Shown: positions 48,050-60,749 of the stretch, in pieces
Numbering within the stretch: position 1 is the first letter of the stretch
Layout of the letters: the number at the start of each line of letters is the position of its first letter
NCBI RefSeq assembly: GCF_040183065.1
Contig: NC_091124.1
Location: forward strand, 96,180,501 to 96,244,500
Direction: 5' to 3'
From: Periplaneta americana
Lineage: Eukaryota > Arthropoda > Insecta > Blattodea > Blattidae
Length of the DNA: 64,000 nucleotides
Notes under the pieces: model-generated
What the model saw: only the letters and a program-made list of their open reading frames with translations
Databases searched by the model: none
Told to the model about the DNA's origin: nothing
Translations under genes and position numbers: made by a program

Positions 48050-50883
48050 TAAATTGTTACATCAAAAATAAAATGGTTAACCATTGGCTAAGAAACGAAA
48101 TAGGCGAAGTATGAAAACTTCTAAAGACATGCACAACTAAATCATAATTATATTTGAAAATTCGAGAATTGTGTCATTTCATTTCTATTCCAATAACTTT
48201 GTAACTTCGTATTAATTAAAAATGTTGTGAACATTGTGACTCTAAATAATGCTATTGCTTTACATTTTCTTATCGACATCAAACGCACACCACACCTCTC
48301 CACTTTTCCTCATGTAACCCAGCACGCCGCACGGAGTGTATCAACAATCCCAGCCGCTAGATAGCAGCACAGTCACTTTTCCCCGCCGCTTGCAATGCTA
48401 AACAAGGAAGCTTTCCAGTATTATTGTTAGAGAGTATTTGATATAATTTTGTCCCCTCTCCTACGAGTACAGGCGTTGGTATGGGTGTGTGACCAAGTTA
48501 TAAAGAAAGTGAAACTAATGTTCTAGGGTTTGTCTTAGAAGTGTTTAGACAGAAATTTAATACTAACAAGTAAGTTATATTTTTCTGGAAATAGTCAACA
48601 AGGGTTAGGCCTTGTATATTAAATAAGTTTAAATATATTTATGTTATTTATAAGAAAGAATTATTTAGTTAGTATGAGATAGGTGGAAGTGAAGTTGAAT
48701 AAGAAAATTAGTATGAAAAGTTATAAAGTGTAACAGAGAATAAGAGAAGAGAAGAAAGATAATTAGAGTGATAAATTAGAAGAAGGAATAAGTAAAAATG
48801 AAGGGGCATGAAAGACATAGTTAAGAGCAGGTATTAAGGTTACGATACGTCTGTGTTTCAAGCTGTAAATAGTGTAAGTAAGAAACTGTTGGCCCGGAAA
48901 CAGATATGTGAAGGATCAGCATGACCCAATATGTTGATATCATATATCATAGGCCAATCATACTATATTTCTGAGAACAGTGTTCCTCCACCTCAGAAGT
49001 GATGTGAAACAAGTAGCGATGGCCTCACTTTACTGTTCCTTAGCATCCAACCGATTCAATGCCAAAACTTGTATTTTCATTTAAACTATCTTTCTTCGTA
49101 TAGGCTATATGTTCAACTGTAATGTATAGGGTGACTGCCGAACTACTACTGCTAAAGAAAATTAAAAGCAATTAAACTCAAAAGTTATAAAATAAACAGC
49201 AAAAAATGAGCTAATATTTAATGAATTATTGTTGGTCCACATTTCAACCCGTGACATTTTGAGTTCATATTCGTTACCGATTTAGCGCAAAACACTCGAT
49301 TTTCTTTTCCCGTGTCGAGAAATGCATTTGCTGCAGATAGATATTTAGGCTACACAGTAGAAGCCAAGTAATCCAATGTTGGCGGATAATCGAGAATTTT
49401 GCATATAAGTCTCTCGAATTAATTAATTTTGTATTATGTCCAGATAAGGCGTACAGTTACTTAAAAGCTAATATCGTCTCTCGAAGTCAGAAACTCGGAA
49501 TCAACTTTCGGTGGAAGCAATTTACTATATTATACGTAGATGGCACTTCGATAGAGATACCCTCTTTCTACTTGTCATAATTTCTTACATTTATAATAAA
49601 CACAACCACCTTCGTCATTGTCAAGATCGTCGTTATCATCGTCATCATCAACATCATTATGTATCTATCATGATGTTTGACCGCGTGTCGAACCATTTCA
49701 GCTTAACATCAGAAGCCACAAAAAATTTTCATTGAACTTCTTTATTTTCTTTTGCCTCTAAGTTAGTAATATTTCAATAATAAAATTTTAATCCTTTTTC
49801 ACTCAGACTTCTCACTGCATCGACTCTGTTTTGTATGTTTTATTTATCTGAAACTGAGACTGCTGTATTCATACCGAACTTTATTTTTATTATAAGTCCA
49901 AGAGTATCCTGCTATTATTTCATATTTTTCGTCTCTTTGAGTTTGTTTTTTATATACCGTATCTTTTGCGTTTACAATCCAGTTTGTCATGTCATATGTA
50001 TAAGAACTGGGAAAGGAAAGGTATTATATAATAATTATTCGTTGCTTCCTTCAGGTTTTAGATTTAATAGTATTATTAATGACAGCGGTAATTTCGAAAA
50101 AAATGTTTAAATTTTTGCGTATTTTCTGTCACACATACGCCTCGAATAGGCCTACACATTGTGTAAGTGTGTAGGCCTACTTCTAGTTAGTTTTGCCTGG
50201 TACCTATAATTGAAGAGTGTCATCCCAAAACGCGTTAAGTCGATTTTTATGAAAGGACTGATCTAGTATTTTTATCCACCGGTCTCGGACTGAGCGAGTC
50301 TTCAAGGATATGCACAATAACACAAACTTTTAGATAAGGATTGGCGTTGTTGTTTTTTAAGAGAACAAGCTTAAAATATGACAGAAGTCTCAACATAAAC
50401 ATTTATGTGTATAAATCATAAAAATGGCCAAATGGACTGAGCGAGTTTTGAGATTACACTCTCCAATTACTTTTATGCAATATAATAGGGTTTCCACCAG
50501 CATTGTTCATCTTTCGTAACTGTGTGATTTTCACTGAACAGTCAATTAAAAATGGTTGCAGTTTTCGTCTTGCGTCTGGCATATGTAGTGTTCACTTAGA
50601 CACTTGGCTCAGTTAGATTAAGATAAATTAGATCCCCTATGTGACTAGGTCTGATTTTCATTGCAATTCTTTGTACTACTCTTAGATTTTTATGTTTTAA
50701 TGTATTCTACAGGTGGTACTTTCCAGTCTTTGAATTTGTCACTTCCATCCATTAGGTCTTTATTCTTCTAATGCTCAATATTATAGTAATTATTATAGCT
50801 TATTGTAACATTAGCTGTTGTCCTATTATATAACTTAATGTATTTAGGTACCAATAATTATTCCAGAAATATTAAATTTTCAG
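48050..50883. other. Maltase intron 1, distal part
   Basis: No gene was recognised. A perfect 12-bp inverted pair TAGGCCTACACA (50147-50158) and TGTGTAGGCCTA (50168-50179) can form a tight hairpin. The intron ends with acceptor TTTTCAG at 50877-50883. Confidence 0.5.
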
Positions 50884-51063
50884 GAATCACAGAGAAATTA
50901 GATCACTTGAAAGACTTGGGAGTGGGAGCTGTGTGGCTTTCGCCCATCTACAAGTCTCCCATGGTGGACAACGGATACGACATATCGGACTTCTATGATG
51001 TGGATCCTAGCTTTGGCACACTGGATGATTTCGCAAAATTAAAAGCGAGAGCCAAAGAATTGG
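50884..51063 (+). CDS. Secreted alpha-glucosidase (maltase, GH13), exon 2
   Basis: This 180-bp exon, phase 1 at both ends, is preceded by a TTTTCAG acceptor and followed by a perfect GTAAGT donor at 51064. It encodes ITEKLDHLKDLGVGAVWLSP, IYKSPMVDNGYDISDFYDVD and PSFGTLDDFAKLKARAKEL. The G-x-WLSPIYKSPM-DNGYDI-D-Y-DP-FGT sequence is the highly conserved early barrel segment of insect maltases; the GYDI-DY motif shapes the active-site pocket in the family. The upstream frame to ATG 50838 is intronic. Confidence 0.92.
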
Positions 51064-51364
51064 GTAAGTGCCGGAACTTAAATTTCATTGTTGAGAACAT
51101 AACATTGCATCTGAAAATTTTAAAGTACCGGTATTGAATGTTGAGTATCAGTACATCACAGCACGGACATAATATTGCATTTCAAACAGTTAATTACACT
51201 ATTGAACATTGAATATCACTACACCACACCACACGAGAAATGCCACAATATCACTTCAAAATGAAAGAAAAACACTTCTTTAGCGGTACGCCGAGTAAAA
51301 ATATTAGAGTGAGTTTGATAAGGGGCGAGCTAAGTGACAGGCTGTGGTCTGTAACAGCCCCACG
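51064..51364. other. Maltase intron 2, proximal part
   Basis: Two related blocks with TTGAATGTTGAGTATCAGTAC and TTGAACATTGAATATCACTAC occur at 51135-51230. Nothing else was seen. Confidence 0.5.
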
Positions 51365-52885
51365 CTCGAAGTCTGTGATAGTTATCCCCGAGGTCCATGA
51401 CAGATAGCCCCGCGGTCTGTGAGAGCCTCGAGAGCTGTGATAGATAGACCCGAGATCCGTAATAGATATCCCCAAGGTCGTGACAGATAGCCCCGCGACC
51501 TGTGACAGATAGCCTCGAGATCTGTGATAAATATACCCGAGGTCCGTGATAGATAGTCCCAAGGTCTGTAGTAGATAGCCCCGAGGTCCGTGACAGATAG
51601 CCCCGAGGTCCGTGAAAGATAGCCTCCGAGGTCCGTGACAGATAGCCCCGAGGTCCGTGAAAATAGCCCCGAGGTCCGTGAAAGATAGCCTCCGAGGTCC
51701 GTTACAGATAGCCCCGAGGTCCGTGACAGATAGCCCCGAGGTCCGTGAAAGATAGCCTCCGAGGTCCGTGACAGATAGCCCCGAGGTCCGTGACAGATAG
51801 CCCCGAGGTCTGTGAGAGCCTCAAGATCTGTGGTAGATAGACCCGAGGTCCGTAATATCCCCAAGGTCCGTGACAGATAGCCTCAATATCTGTGATAAAT
51901 AGACCCAGGGTCCGTGATAGATAGCCCCAAAGTCTGTGGTAGATAGCCCCGAGGTACGTGACAGATAGCCTCCGAGGTCCGTGACAGATAGCCCCGAGGT
52001 CCGTGACAGATAGCCCCGAGGTCGGTGACAGATAGCCCCGAGGTCTGAGAGAGCTTCAAGATCTGTGGTAGATAGACCCGAGGTCCGTGATAGATAGCCC
52101 CAAGGTCTGTGGTAGATGGCTCCGAGGTCCGTGACAGATAGCCTCCGAGGTCCGTGACAGATAGCCCCGAGGTCCGTGACAGATAGCCCCCGAAGCCCGT
52201 GATAGATAGTCCCGAGGTCCGTGACAGATAGCCCCGAGGTCCGTGACAGATAGTCCCGAGGTCCGTGACAGATAGCCCCCGAAGTCCGTGATAGATAGTC
52301 CCGAGGTCCGTGACAGATAGCCCCTAGGTCCGTGACAGATAGCCCCGAGGTCCGTGACAGATAGCCTCCGAGGTCCGTGACAGATAGCCCCCGAGGTCCG
52401 TGACAGATAGCCCCGAGGTCCGTGACAGATAGCCCCGAGGTCCGTGACAGATAGCCCCGAGATCCGTGACAGATAGCCCCGAGGTCCGTGACAGATAGCC
52501 CCGAGGTCCGTGACAGATAGCCCCGAGATCCGTGACAGATAGCCCCGAGATCCGTGACAGATAGCCCCGAGGTCCGTGACAGATAGCCCCCGAGGTCCGT
52601 GACAGATAGCCCCGAGGTCCGTGACAGATAGCCCCGAGGTCCGTGACAGATAGCCCCTAGGTCCGTGACAGATAGTGCCGAGATCCGTGACAGATAGCCC
52701 CGAGGTCCGTGACAGATAGCCCCGAGGTCCGTGACAGATAGCCCCTAGGTCCGTGACAGATAGCCCCGAGGTCCGTGACAGATAGCCCCGAGATCCGTGA
52801 CAGATAGCCCCGAGGTCCGCGACAGATAGCCCCGAGGTCCGTGACAGATAGCCCCGAGGTCCGTGACAGATAGCCCCGAGGTATA
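51365..52885. repeat. 22-bp GC-rich minisatellite in maltase intron 2
   Basis: Tandem units of 22-23 bp are built on CCGAGGTCCGTGACAGATAG plus CC. By length there are roughly 68 copies. The 5' third (to about 52130) is degenerate, with GATCTGTG and AAGATCTGTGGTAGATAG variants in a longer repeated order. The 3' two thirds are nearly uniform. The GC content is far above the surroundings. Open frames on the minus strand (SRTSGLSVTDLG-type) are by-products. Confidence 0.97.
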
Positions 52886-54087
52886 TGACAGGCAGTTCCG
52901 ATTTTGTGTCAAATGATCACGACATCTGTGATATAGGTTTTTTCAGGGATATGTTGCGAATTGGTGTAATCACATTCAACAATGAGTGTTATAAAAGAAC
53001 TAAATTGTAGAGCACTGTCGAAATTGTCCACTTCTTTTTTATTTGATGCAATCACGTAGGCGAGTACATAAGTAATGTTGCGCAGTTTTGCTCAGTAATT
53101 ATCGGGACTCTGTTCAAAGCCTATAATTACCTGTACAATATGTTTAGCAGTCCGGAATATTGCGGCCATAACTTTCCTACTGAGGGTCGTGCCCATTACT
53201 TGCAAGGAGGAGAACCTTAACTTCACCAGTCCATTCTTTGAATTATGTCTTCTAGATCAAGTTGGTGCATCCATGTTTCATTTCCTGTCAAAAATCGACC
53301 AAGAAAACTTCTGAATTCTGCTTGAATTATGTCCAATTGGCTCCAAAGCAAAGATTTTTGCAAGCTTTTGTTCCGAAATCAACATTCTTAGCGCTCATCT
53401 GATAGATACTTTATGGAGATACAAAATAAATAATATTTAAAATAGTTCCAATTATTCCGTTGAAGTGAGGATTTCAGCAATGCATTTAGTGATCACCTAT
53501 CATTTACACAATCAACATTTTCTTGACTATACATAGTCTGTAGTTGACCTGCACTTGTTAAGTGTTAGCATGTTGTTCTTTCACATTTAAAATCATGGTA
53601 AATTCTTAACGACTTTATATGCAAGAGTATAATTTCCTAGTATACCTTTCGTATTTCTACGTGTTAAACTGTCTCTAATTTATTCACTGCATAAAACTCA
53701 TTTTCTCCATTTTACAAAAACTTCAAAGAATCATTTCTTTTGAGTTGAAAATCTCGTAAACTGCAAGTAATAATCCTGTAAAATTCTACAGAACAGTTAA
53801 ATACTGAGTAATAATACCAATATAATAGCGTGACTCTGTATTAAAAAGTTGTTTGAACGGTTTCCGAGTGTAATTAATTTCTTTAAGGTATTTTCTACAA
53901 AGAGTTCCTATATAGACCGCTCTCGTTCCACCCTCTACTCATGCTTGTCTTCCTTGGTATTGGCTTGGCTTTGACGTGGGCTGGACTAGGGACGGGTCCG
54001 TATACTTAGACGCGGTTTGGCACTTTGTGCGATGATTTTCCAAGTCCGACAGGTGGCCTGGGTGGCATTCGTGAATCCGACGCTGAG
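52886..54087. other. Maltase intron 2, unassigned
   Basis: No feature was recognised. Confidence 0.4.
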
Positions 54088-54420
54088 GTGGGCCATCCTA
54101 CCTTAGCCCCTGATAGAGCCAGGTCCCGCTTCGCAGAGGAGTAGTGTGATAAGCCCCAGGGACCCGGATCCCCAAGCCCTTCCTGATCAGCCGACGCTGA
54201 CAGGTGGGCCATCGTGTCTCAGCCCTTAATAGAGCCAGGTCCTGTCCGCGTGCGAGTAACCTGATGAGCCCCAGGGGCCCGGAGCCCCAACCTCTTCCTG
54301 ATCAGCTGACGCTGACAGTGGGCCATCACGTCTCAGCCCCTGATAGAGCCAGGGCCCGGCCGCATGCGAGTAGTCTGATGAACCCCAGGGGCCTGGAACC
54401 CCAAACCCTTTTTATATCAG
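54088..54420. repeat. 115-bp GC-rich tandem repeat, three degenerate units
   Basis: GTGGGCCATC begins units at 54088, 54204 and 54318. Each also contains CCTGATAGAGCCAGG and GAGCCCCAGGG-CC-GGA-CCCC. The open frames on both strands are by-products. Confidence 0.85.
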
Positions 54421-54519
54421 CATCTAAACCCGTACTACCTCCGAAACTTCACTCCAGCCTATTTTTATTATTGATGATAGATGAAATGAGGGGAGAGTTG
54501 AGAGTGTTGGTGAAATGAT

Positions 54520-54646
54520 ACAAGAAAACTACAGTACCCCGAGAAAAATCCTCTGCAATGTCTGCTTTGTCTGGTCGGGAATCGAACCCGGTCCTCCTGG
54601 ACGGAAGGTCAGCACTCTATTACTGTAGCCACAGACGCGGCTAGCT
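54520..54646 (-). mobile_element. tRNA-like SINE head (minus strand)
   Basis: On the minus strand a tRNA-like order is visible: box A-like TGGCTACAGTAATAGAGTGC (about 54634-54614), then box B GGGTTCGATTCCC (54590-54578). Acceptor-like ends are not complementary enough for a functional tRNA, so a SINE head is the likelier reading. The 3' limit is uncertain. Confidence 0.55.
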
Positions 54647-55276
54647 TCCTTGTGACGGGTATTCCACACTATTTCATGTAAGCCGACGGAACTTGATTAC
54701 TTCGGAACGATCTACATGTGCATAGGAACTCTCTATAGACTACATGTAGTAGTTTTTCTAAAGGAACGTCAAAAATAAAATCCACAAAGGCATTTCTGAT
54801 TCCACACTGGCTGCATTTTTCACAACAGATGGTAAGACAGAAATCAAGCATGTAAGATCTAATCTGAAATCCTCCGTAATCATATCAGTGTAAGCGGCAT
54901 CAGGTCCAAACGCTTACATAATGTTACACCTACGCAGTCGTATCTAAACTTCGAGTGCTCTGCGACGGAATTGATTAGCCCACCTATCTCTGATGGCCAT
55001 TTACAGATTGTTCGAAGTTTAGGAAATACCATTGGGTATATTATAGGCGTCATCTTAGCGCACAATGCACATCCCCTCTTTCCCTAATATAGGTAATTGA
55101 AATACGTTATTTAAGAATGTTCTAACGTACACAAAATAGCAGAAATGAAGATAAATACTGTAACTAAACATTGCTTCAATGCTTTATAGGTCTAACTGCT
55201 TATACATAGACATATATTAGTTTGTTGTATTTCTAATAACTGGATAAATCGAATAGGTTTACTTATGTTACTTTTA
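54647..55276. other. Maltase intron 2, unassigned
   Basis: No feature was recognised. Confidence 0.4.
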
Positions 55277-56178
55277 TACAGGGTGTTAAAAAGTATCCAA
55301 TACTTTAGGAGGCGCTAGTATGCATCAAAACAAGAAAATATGTTGAATAAACATGGGTCCTACAACACATACTTTCTGAGATCTGAACACTTGTTCGTAA
55401 GAGGTGCTCAATGTGACATCCATTTATGGCAGTTCCTTTGTCCTTCGACGTAAGGGATCACGCACTCTTTGAAATTGACCTGGTTGTTCTTGATAACCAG
55501 AAGTATAGGATATTTAGGTTTGGGGAACGAGCAGGCCAAGGTGTGGGGCCTCCCAAATCAATGCAGCGGTTCTGAAGTGTCAGCGTCAGGTGTTCACGCT
55601 CATTGCGGAAAAAATGTGCTGGTCTGCCATCATGCATGAACCACATCTGTAGTCTTTGCTGACATGGCACATACTCCAGCAAGGTAGGCAATACGTTAAT
55701 AAGAAAGTCCTGATAAGAGCCCCAGTAAATCTCTGTAGTAGCACATATGACCCTTAATCTATCGCCAAGAACACCTGCCCATAGGTTGATTGAGAATCGG
55801 TGCTGATGCCTTATTTCTTCCACTGCATGAGGATTTTCATCAGCTAATTACGAATGGTGATTACGAAAATTCACAACACCAACTCTGCTAACCCTGCTCA
55901 TATCTGCAACCAAACTTTTGTTTTCAGTATTCCTTGCGACGTATCATTATTCCATGCCAGGGGTATCAACTACGGTATGATTATCTGGTAGTCTGCTGTA
56001 CTGTAGGGCAGAGAAATGCATTACCATAAATGGACGTCACACTGAGCACTCCTATGAACAAGTGTTCAGATCTCAGAAAGTATGTATTGTTGGACCCATG
56101 TTTATTAGACATTTTTTCCTTGTTTTGATGCATACTACCACCTCACAAAATGTTGAATACTTTTTTTAACACTCTGTA
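55277..56178 (-). mobile_element. Mariner-like element with 150-bp inverted ends
   Basis: The element at 55279-56176 (898 bp) is flanked by TA on both sides (55277-55278, 56177-56178), the Tc1/mariner target duplication. The outermost ends are CAGGGTGTTAAAAAGTATCC and, inverted, CAGAGTGTTAAAAAAAGTAT. Homology continues inward for about 150 bp (55279-55430 against 56024-56176), including ACTTTCTGAGATCTGAACAC in both arms. The interior carries a shortened transposase on the minus strand. Confidence 0.9.
55450..55880 (-). pseudogene. Mariner-type transposase, internally intact but defective
   Basis: The minus strand reads ADENPHAVEEIRHQHRFSIN (first Asp, near 55850), LWAGVLGDRLRV, FLINVLPTLLEYVP, MWFMHDGRPAHFF (second Asp) and WPARSPNLNILYFWLS. 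In active relatives the last block reads SPDLNPLDF. The Asp is replaced by Asn and the Pro-Leu-Asp is lost, so the third catalytic position is gone. The N-terminal DNA-binding part is missing; the arm begins where it should be. An in-frame stop lies between the N-H-x-S block and ADENPH. Confidence 0.8.
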
Positions 56179-56654
56179 TATGTACGTTATAAAGTACGCA
56201 AATAATGTACAATATTTTAGTTACATAAAAAATGGGAAAATATCCACTGAGAAGATGTTCATATATCCAATGATATTTTCTAAACTCCGAACGCTCTAAA
56301 GACTCAAGATTCACACACATGCAAATAGATGTAATAAAACTGGAAGTTATTATTTTTAATCAATCATAAACTTCGTTTGGCGTAGGGAGGCGAAAACCTG
56401 TCAGTTGAAAACGTACGTACCATTCATAAATCATGGACTAAATCCTTAATACAAAATAAAGTTTGGCAAACATTTTTCAGATTAAAATGCACGAAAATGT
56501 TGTGTATGAGAAACAAGACTTTCACAATGACTGTGTTCAGAACATGACTCTTGGGTATTCCACTGTGTGCTGTAACTTATCCTCTCAAACTAGGGTTGCC
56601 AGGTGCCCCTTAATGTAAAGATTTGAGACATAGAAACTTATCTCATTTGCATTC
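56179..56654. other. Maltase intron 2, unassigned
   Basis: No feature was recognised. Confidence 0.4.
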
Positions 56655-56895
56655 CATATCGAGGGCATCATGCCAGAAGGGCGTATCAACAAATGCAGCG
56701 TTATCGAAATATTTTAATGGAACTTATTCATGTTTGAAAACAAAGGTTTGAGAATTAAAATGGGGATGAGGAAGAATCAAAGAATGTATCTTGTTATGTA
56801 GACACGGATAGGAGAAATTATTCTATATTTAAATGACTCTAATGTAAAGTTGCAGTTTTGTTGGTACCCCCTTCTGGCATGATGCCTTCGATATG
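56655..56895. mobile_element. Small inverted-repeat element
   Basis: CATATCGAGGGCATCATGCC at 56655 is matched in reverse by the strand ending at 56895 (CATATCGAAGGCATCATGCC). Pairing continues for about 45 bp through AGAAGGG-GTA-CAACAAA. The spacer is about 150 bp, with no coding capacity. Confidence 0.75.
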
Positions 56896-56951
56896 AGATA
56901 TCAAGAATTCCGTATCTACGGATATCGTGTTAGAAATACTGTATCCTAAGG

Positions 56952-57460
56952 TGCAGCTACACGGTTCAACTTTTCTTTCAACTTTAAGCATGCAAGCAAT
57001 GCATGCAATAATACACGAAACGCATTCAGTAGCACTTACATTTCCCATTAAAATGATAGTGTATGCAACACTTATTGAAAGCTATCCATCACTGATGGGT
57101 ACCTTGTGCGATATTTCGTTCAATAGTAGCATAAAGCGAGCAGCTGATTGTTCTAGGTGCGTGCCTGAGTACACTGAAAAATGTTTTCTTTGGTGACGTT
57201 GGGCCTTTTAAGCTGAAAATAGTGGCAAGTACGAGTAGCTTCGTTGAAGATTATCACACGTACAAGTGCCTATGAAGTGTTCAAGTAGGCTACATTGGAT
57301 ATATACACAAACACATACTCAAGATGACGTTCAACGCGGACCACTCTGTAGACGCACAATCTGCATGAGTCTTATTGAACTTGCGTTTTCAAATTGCGTC
57401 TTTCAATATCTTCTCCAGATGAATGCGTACGCGCACGGTTAGTTGAACCGTGTAGATGAA
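56952..57460. mobile_element. MITE-like element with 20-bp inverted ends
   Basis: TGCAGCTACACGGTTCAACT at 56952-56971 matches TTCATCTACACGGTTCAACT read from 57460 on the minus strand (18 of 20). The interior of about 470 bp contains two related segments near the ends and no transposase. A target duplication was not identified. Confidence 0.6.
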
Positions 57461-58627
57461 GCTTTATTAATTAAATGATAGCTATGAGTTTGTCCACGTC
57501 TGTGTAATTCAGAATGTCCCGTAAAATATAGATTCATATCCAAATACTAAATTAATATTATTGTAGTGCATTTATAGGCCTAATGAAATTATGATTGACG
57601 TCATTCTGTGTAAATCTTGAAATTAATTATCGAGCAATGTTTAGGAAATATTATATAATTGTGAAATATTGAATTTAAAACTTTTCGGGGCATAGGTAAT
57701 ATTCAAAATATTATTTATTATTTATTACCAATTTACATGACTTTGAAACTCTTCTGCTAGGGGCTTACATTAAAATAGCGACATAGTCTTTTCCATTTAA
57801 TGCAAATGGTATTCTGGAGCAATCCAAATATTATTGTCAATACTTACATGTTGGAAAATATTTCACATAATTTTCAGTCAACTCAATAACAATTACAGGC
57901 ATTCTTCGCACTAATACAGCAGTAAATGCATGATTAATGGGTTTCGCTGTTCGACTATTTCTTTATTCAGATTTACAACATTGGCTCTGTGTAATGATAT
58001 AATATATTTCCTCATTATAGGCCTACATATACAGAAGTATTATGCAGTTCGTAACAATTAATTTCCTTTGTATACTGTCATTAGGCCTACTGTTGCAATA
58101 TGCTTTCTTGAGTTATTATTCAATAGACATAACAATTACTCTTTTACTGCGTACTCAAATAGGAAGATAAATATCCAATTCATATATAAGATACGCACAT
58201 CTGACGTCATTTATCAATGATTTTATACTTTAGTGAAAATAACCTTCCTAAGTCCAAAAACAAACAAAATTAAAAATATATAACACTTTGGCAATAAATA
58301 CACTATTGTACGAATGTGAGACTTCTGAAAAAAAAAAACGAATCCCGCATCACTGCAGCAGAAATGAAATTCATAAGGAGGACAGCAAAATACACATGTC
58401 AGGACCACAAAACAAACAGAAATATTATCGGAACTTAAAGTTGAACCAGTTCTTGATAAAATCCACAATTATTACAGGAATAAATGGAGCCTGCATGTTG
58501 AAAGAATGTCCGATGAGAGGTTACACATAATTTTTAAATACCATCCTATAGAAAATCGGAGCCAGATCGCCCTTTAGAAGAATACTGGATGGACAATGAG
58601 AACGGTCACTAGGCCTAGATACTTGAC

Positions 58628-58689
<62 letters not shown>

Positions 58690-60740
58690 CGTGATGATCA
58701 TGATTATGATGACAAAGAAGTAGATCTAATTATTTATTTATCACATTATTTTAATTGCTTTTAGTCATATTTTGCTATTTGCAGAAGTCGACATTCAATA
58801 TTGACAGAAACAAGAAAAGTTATTGTTATTATATTCTTTACAATAAGATTTTAAATAGGCATATATTGCTTATTTGTAAAGTAACTAGACATAATACGGA
58901 AGCAAATCTTCCTAGGGGAACAACATTTGTTACATAAACTAGCTACTCTGTGATTACATCGAAGACCTTCATAACTAATTGTTGGAATGTGTAAAGGAAG
59001 TAGGGCTAATGTCTTCACGAGGAGCGAACACGAATGACTTTGCTGTCTTGACTGGCTTTGAAATTGTTCCTTATGAGAAACAATTTATGAAAGTACATTT
59101 TATAGCCTAGTTCATCTACACAAAAGTTTTCTCAGAAATATTAAATTAATTCTTTGCTCCACTTACATTACGGTTAGACATACATGAATTTTATTAGTTA
59201 ATTGATATAAACCAGACATAAGTGCAAGTTTAAACCAACACACATTATATAGATATATGATAGAAAAATTAGTTATTAAATTGTATATTTATTATGTTTA
59301 TTTACAATAGATAAATTTTAAATTATTAAGTTTATGTACGTCTGTGAACTTTTAACAATAAATATTACATAAATACTACTTAACTGATAGGCCTATCCTA
59401 TTTTATCCAATGTTGCGTACTGACTGCGTTATTCATCCAAGCCTTCCCTTCTAGGAGTGACGCACCGTAATATTGTAGACCTTTATAGTATAGCTTTGCC
59501 CTTGGTGCACAATGGGTGACGACTTGCGTAGCATCGCATGATTGATGATGATAATGATGATGATGGTGATGATGATTATTGATGGAACAATGGCGGAAGA
59601 CCGTAGGGAAATGGGAGTATCTCACGAAAACCTACCACCAAGCATCAGAAATTTCATTCGGATTTATCGGAATTCGAGTGCTGGTTACTAGCATGAAAGT
59701 GTAGACATCTTTAGATTCAAAAATTGTTGTCTAACCTCCTCAGTCCTGAGAGTATAGTATACTACACCGTACTTCATACTTGATTATGATATAAGATGTA
59801 GGCTATGTGCAGAGTCCCGAAGTATAGGCTAATATATCTGCATTATTTGTGTCTTAACTGTAACCTGCAGAATTTTTTCAGCATTTTTCCTCACGTCAGT
59901 GACTTTCTTTTAATGTAGAGTTATATTGAACTTTAAAAATAAAACAACAACATGTCTCCGGAGGCTAAATTAGTTTTCGATTGGATCTCTAAATATATAG
60001 CAAATATTAATATACAGTACGTCCATAATGTTCCTACTGGACATTAAAAAACAAACCTTTCATAAATGAATTTAGCTACCTACATTCATTCGCCTTTTAA
60101 ACACACTTTGTAGCACTGGAAAGTTTAAGCAATATTCACACTCTTGTCATATTCTAAGTATTGTGTGAGGGTCAACTGCACTTGAGATATTGGTCTTCAG
60201 ATAATCAGTATCGGTAACTGATAGGTTGGTACTTGTCTTGACATCTCACACGAAGATATCTAATTGCATTATTTACATGGAATGGCGTAGTCAGGGGAAT
60301 GGAACATCTCTTCCGATTCATCTTTCCGGAAATTTCTCGTTCACATACGCCCTTATTAGTAAACTCAAATGAAGAGGAGCGCCGCTGTTTCTGCAAAATG
60401 TCTGGCTGCAGACACTAAATTTGAAGCAATGCAAAATGGTTCAATTAGGTTAGGTAGGAGCTCATACAGCTAGTTAATTCTTGAAAAAAGAAAAAGAACT
60501 TGATTATGCATTAAAGCTCACTGTACGTGAAGTTTTGGAGTATTGCATATCTGTCCTCTAACATTGTGTGGATTCTCTGTACCCCAGATTTTGTCTGTGA
60601 ATTTAACTTCAACATTAAAATATAGCTTTATCATGAAGACCGCGTTATCATCAATGCCAAGCATTTTTTCTGCAAAACGTCGACTTTTAAGCTATCACTA
60701 GAATTTAATTCCTGTCTAATTGAAACTTGTAAGCACCTAG
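57461..60740. other. Maltase intron 2, unassigned, with microsatellite
   Basis: An (ATG)n tract lies at about 58626-58690 and a shorter (ATG)n-like stretch at 59543-59582. Six of the nine TAGGCCTA palindromes of this window lie between 50147 and 59395. No gene was recognised. Confidence 0.45.
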
Positions 60741-60749
60741 CCAGTTACG

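Noticed and set aside
50838..50883. ATG at 50838 as a maltase start
   Set aside because: It is intronic read-through before the TTTTCAG acceptor; a proper signal-peptide exon exists at 41805.
51365..52885. CRISPR-like look of short regular repeats
   Set aside because: There are no unique spacers; the units are head to tail and the setting is an intron of an animal gene.
54006..54518. Overlapping open frames on both strands
   Set aside because: Explained by the 115-bp GC-rich tandem repeat.
54560..54646. Functional tRNA gene on the minus strand
   Set aside because: The same argument applies: internal promoter boxes are seen, but the ends do not form a clean acceptor stem.
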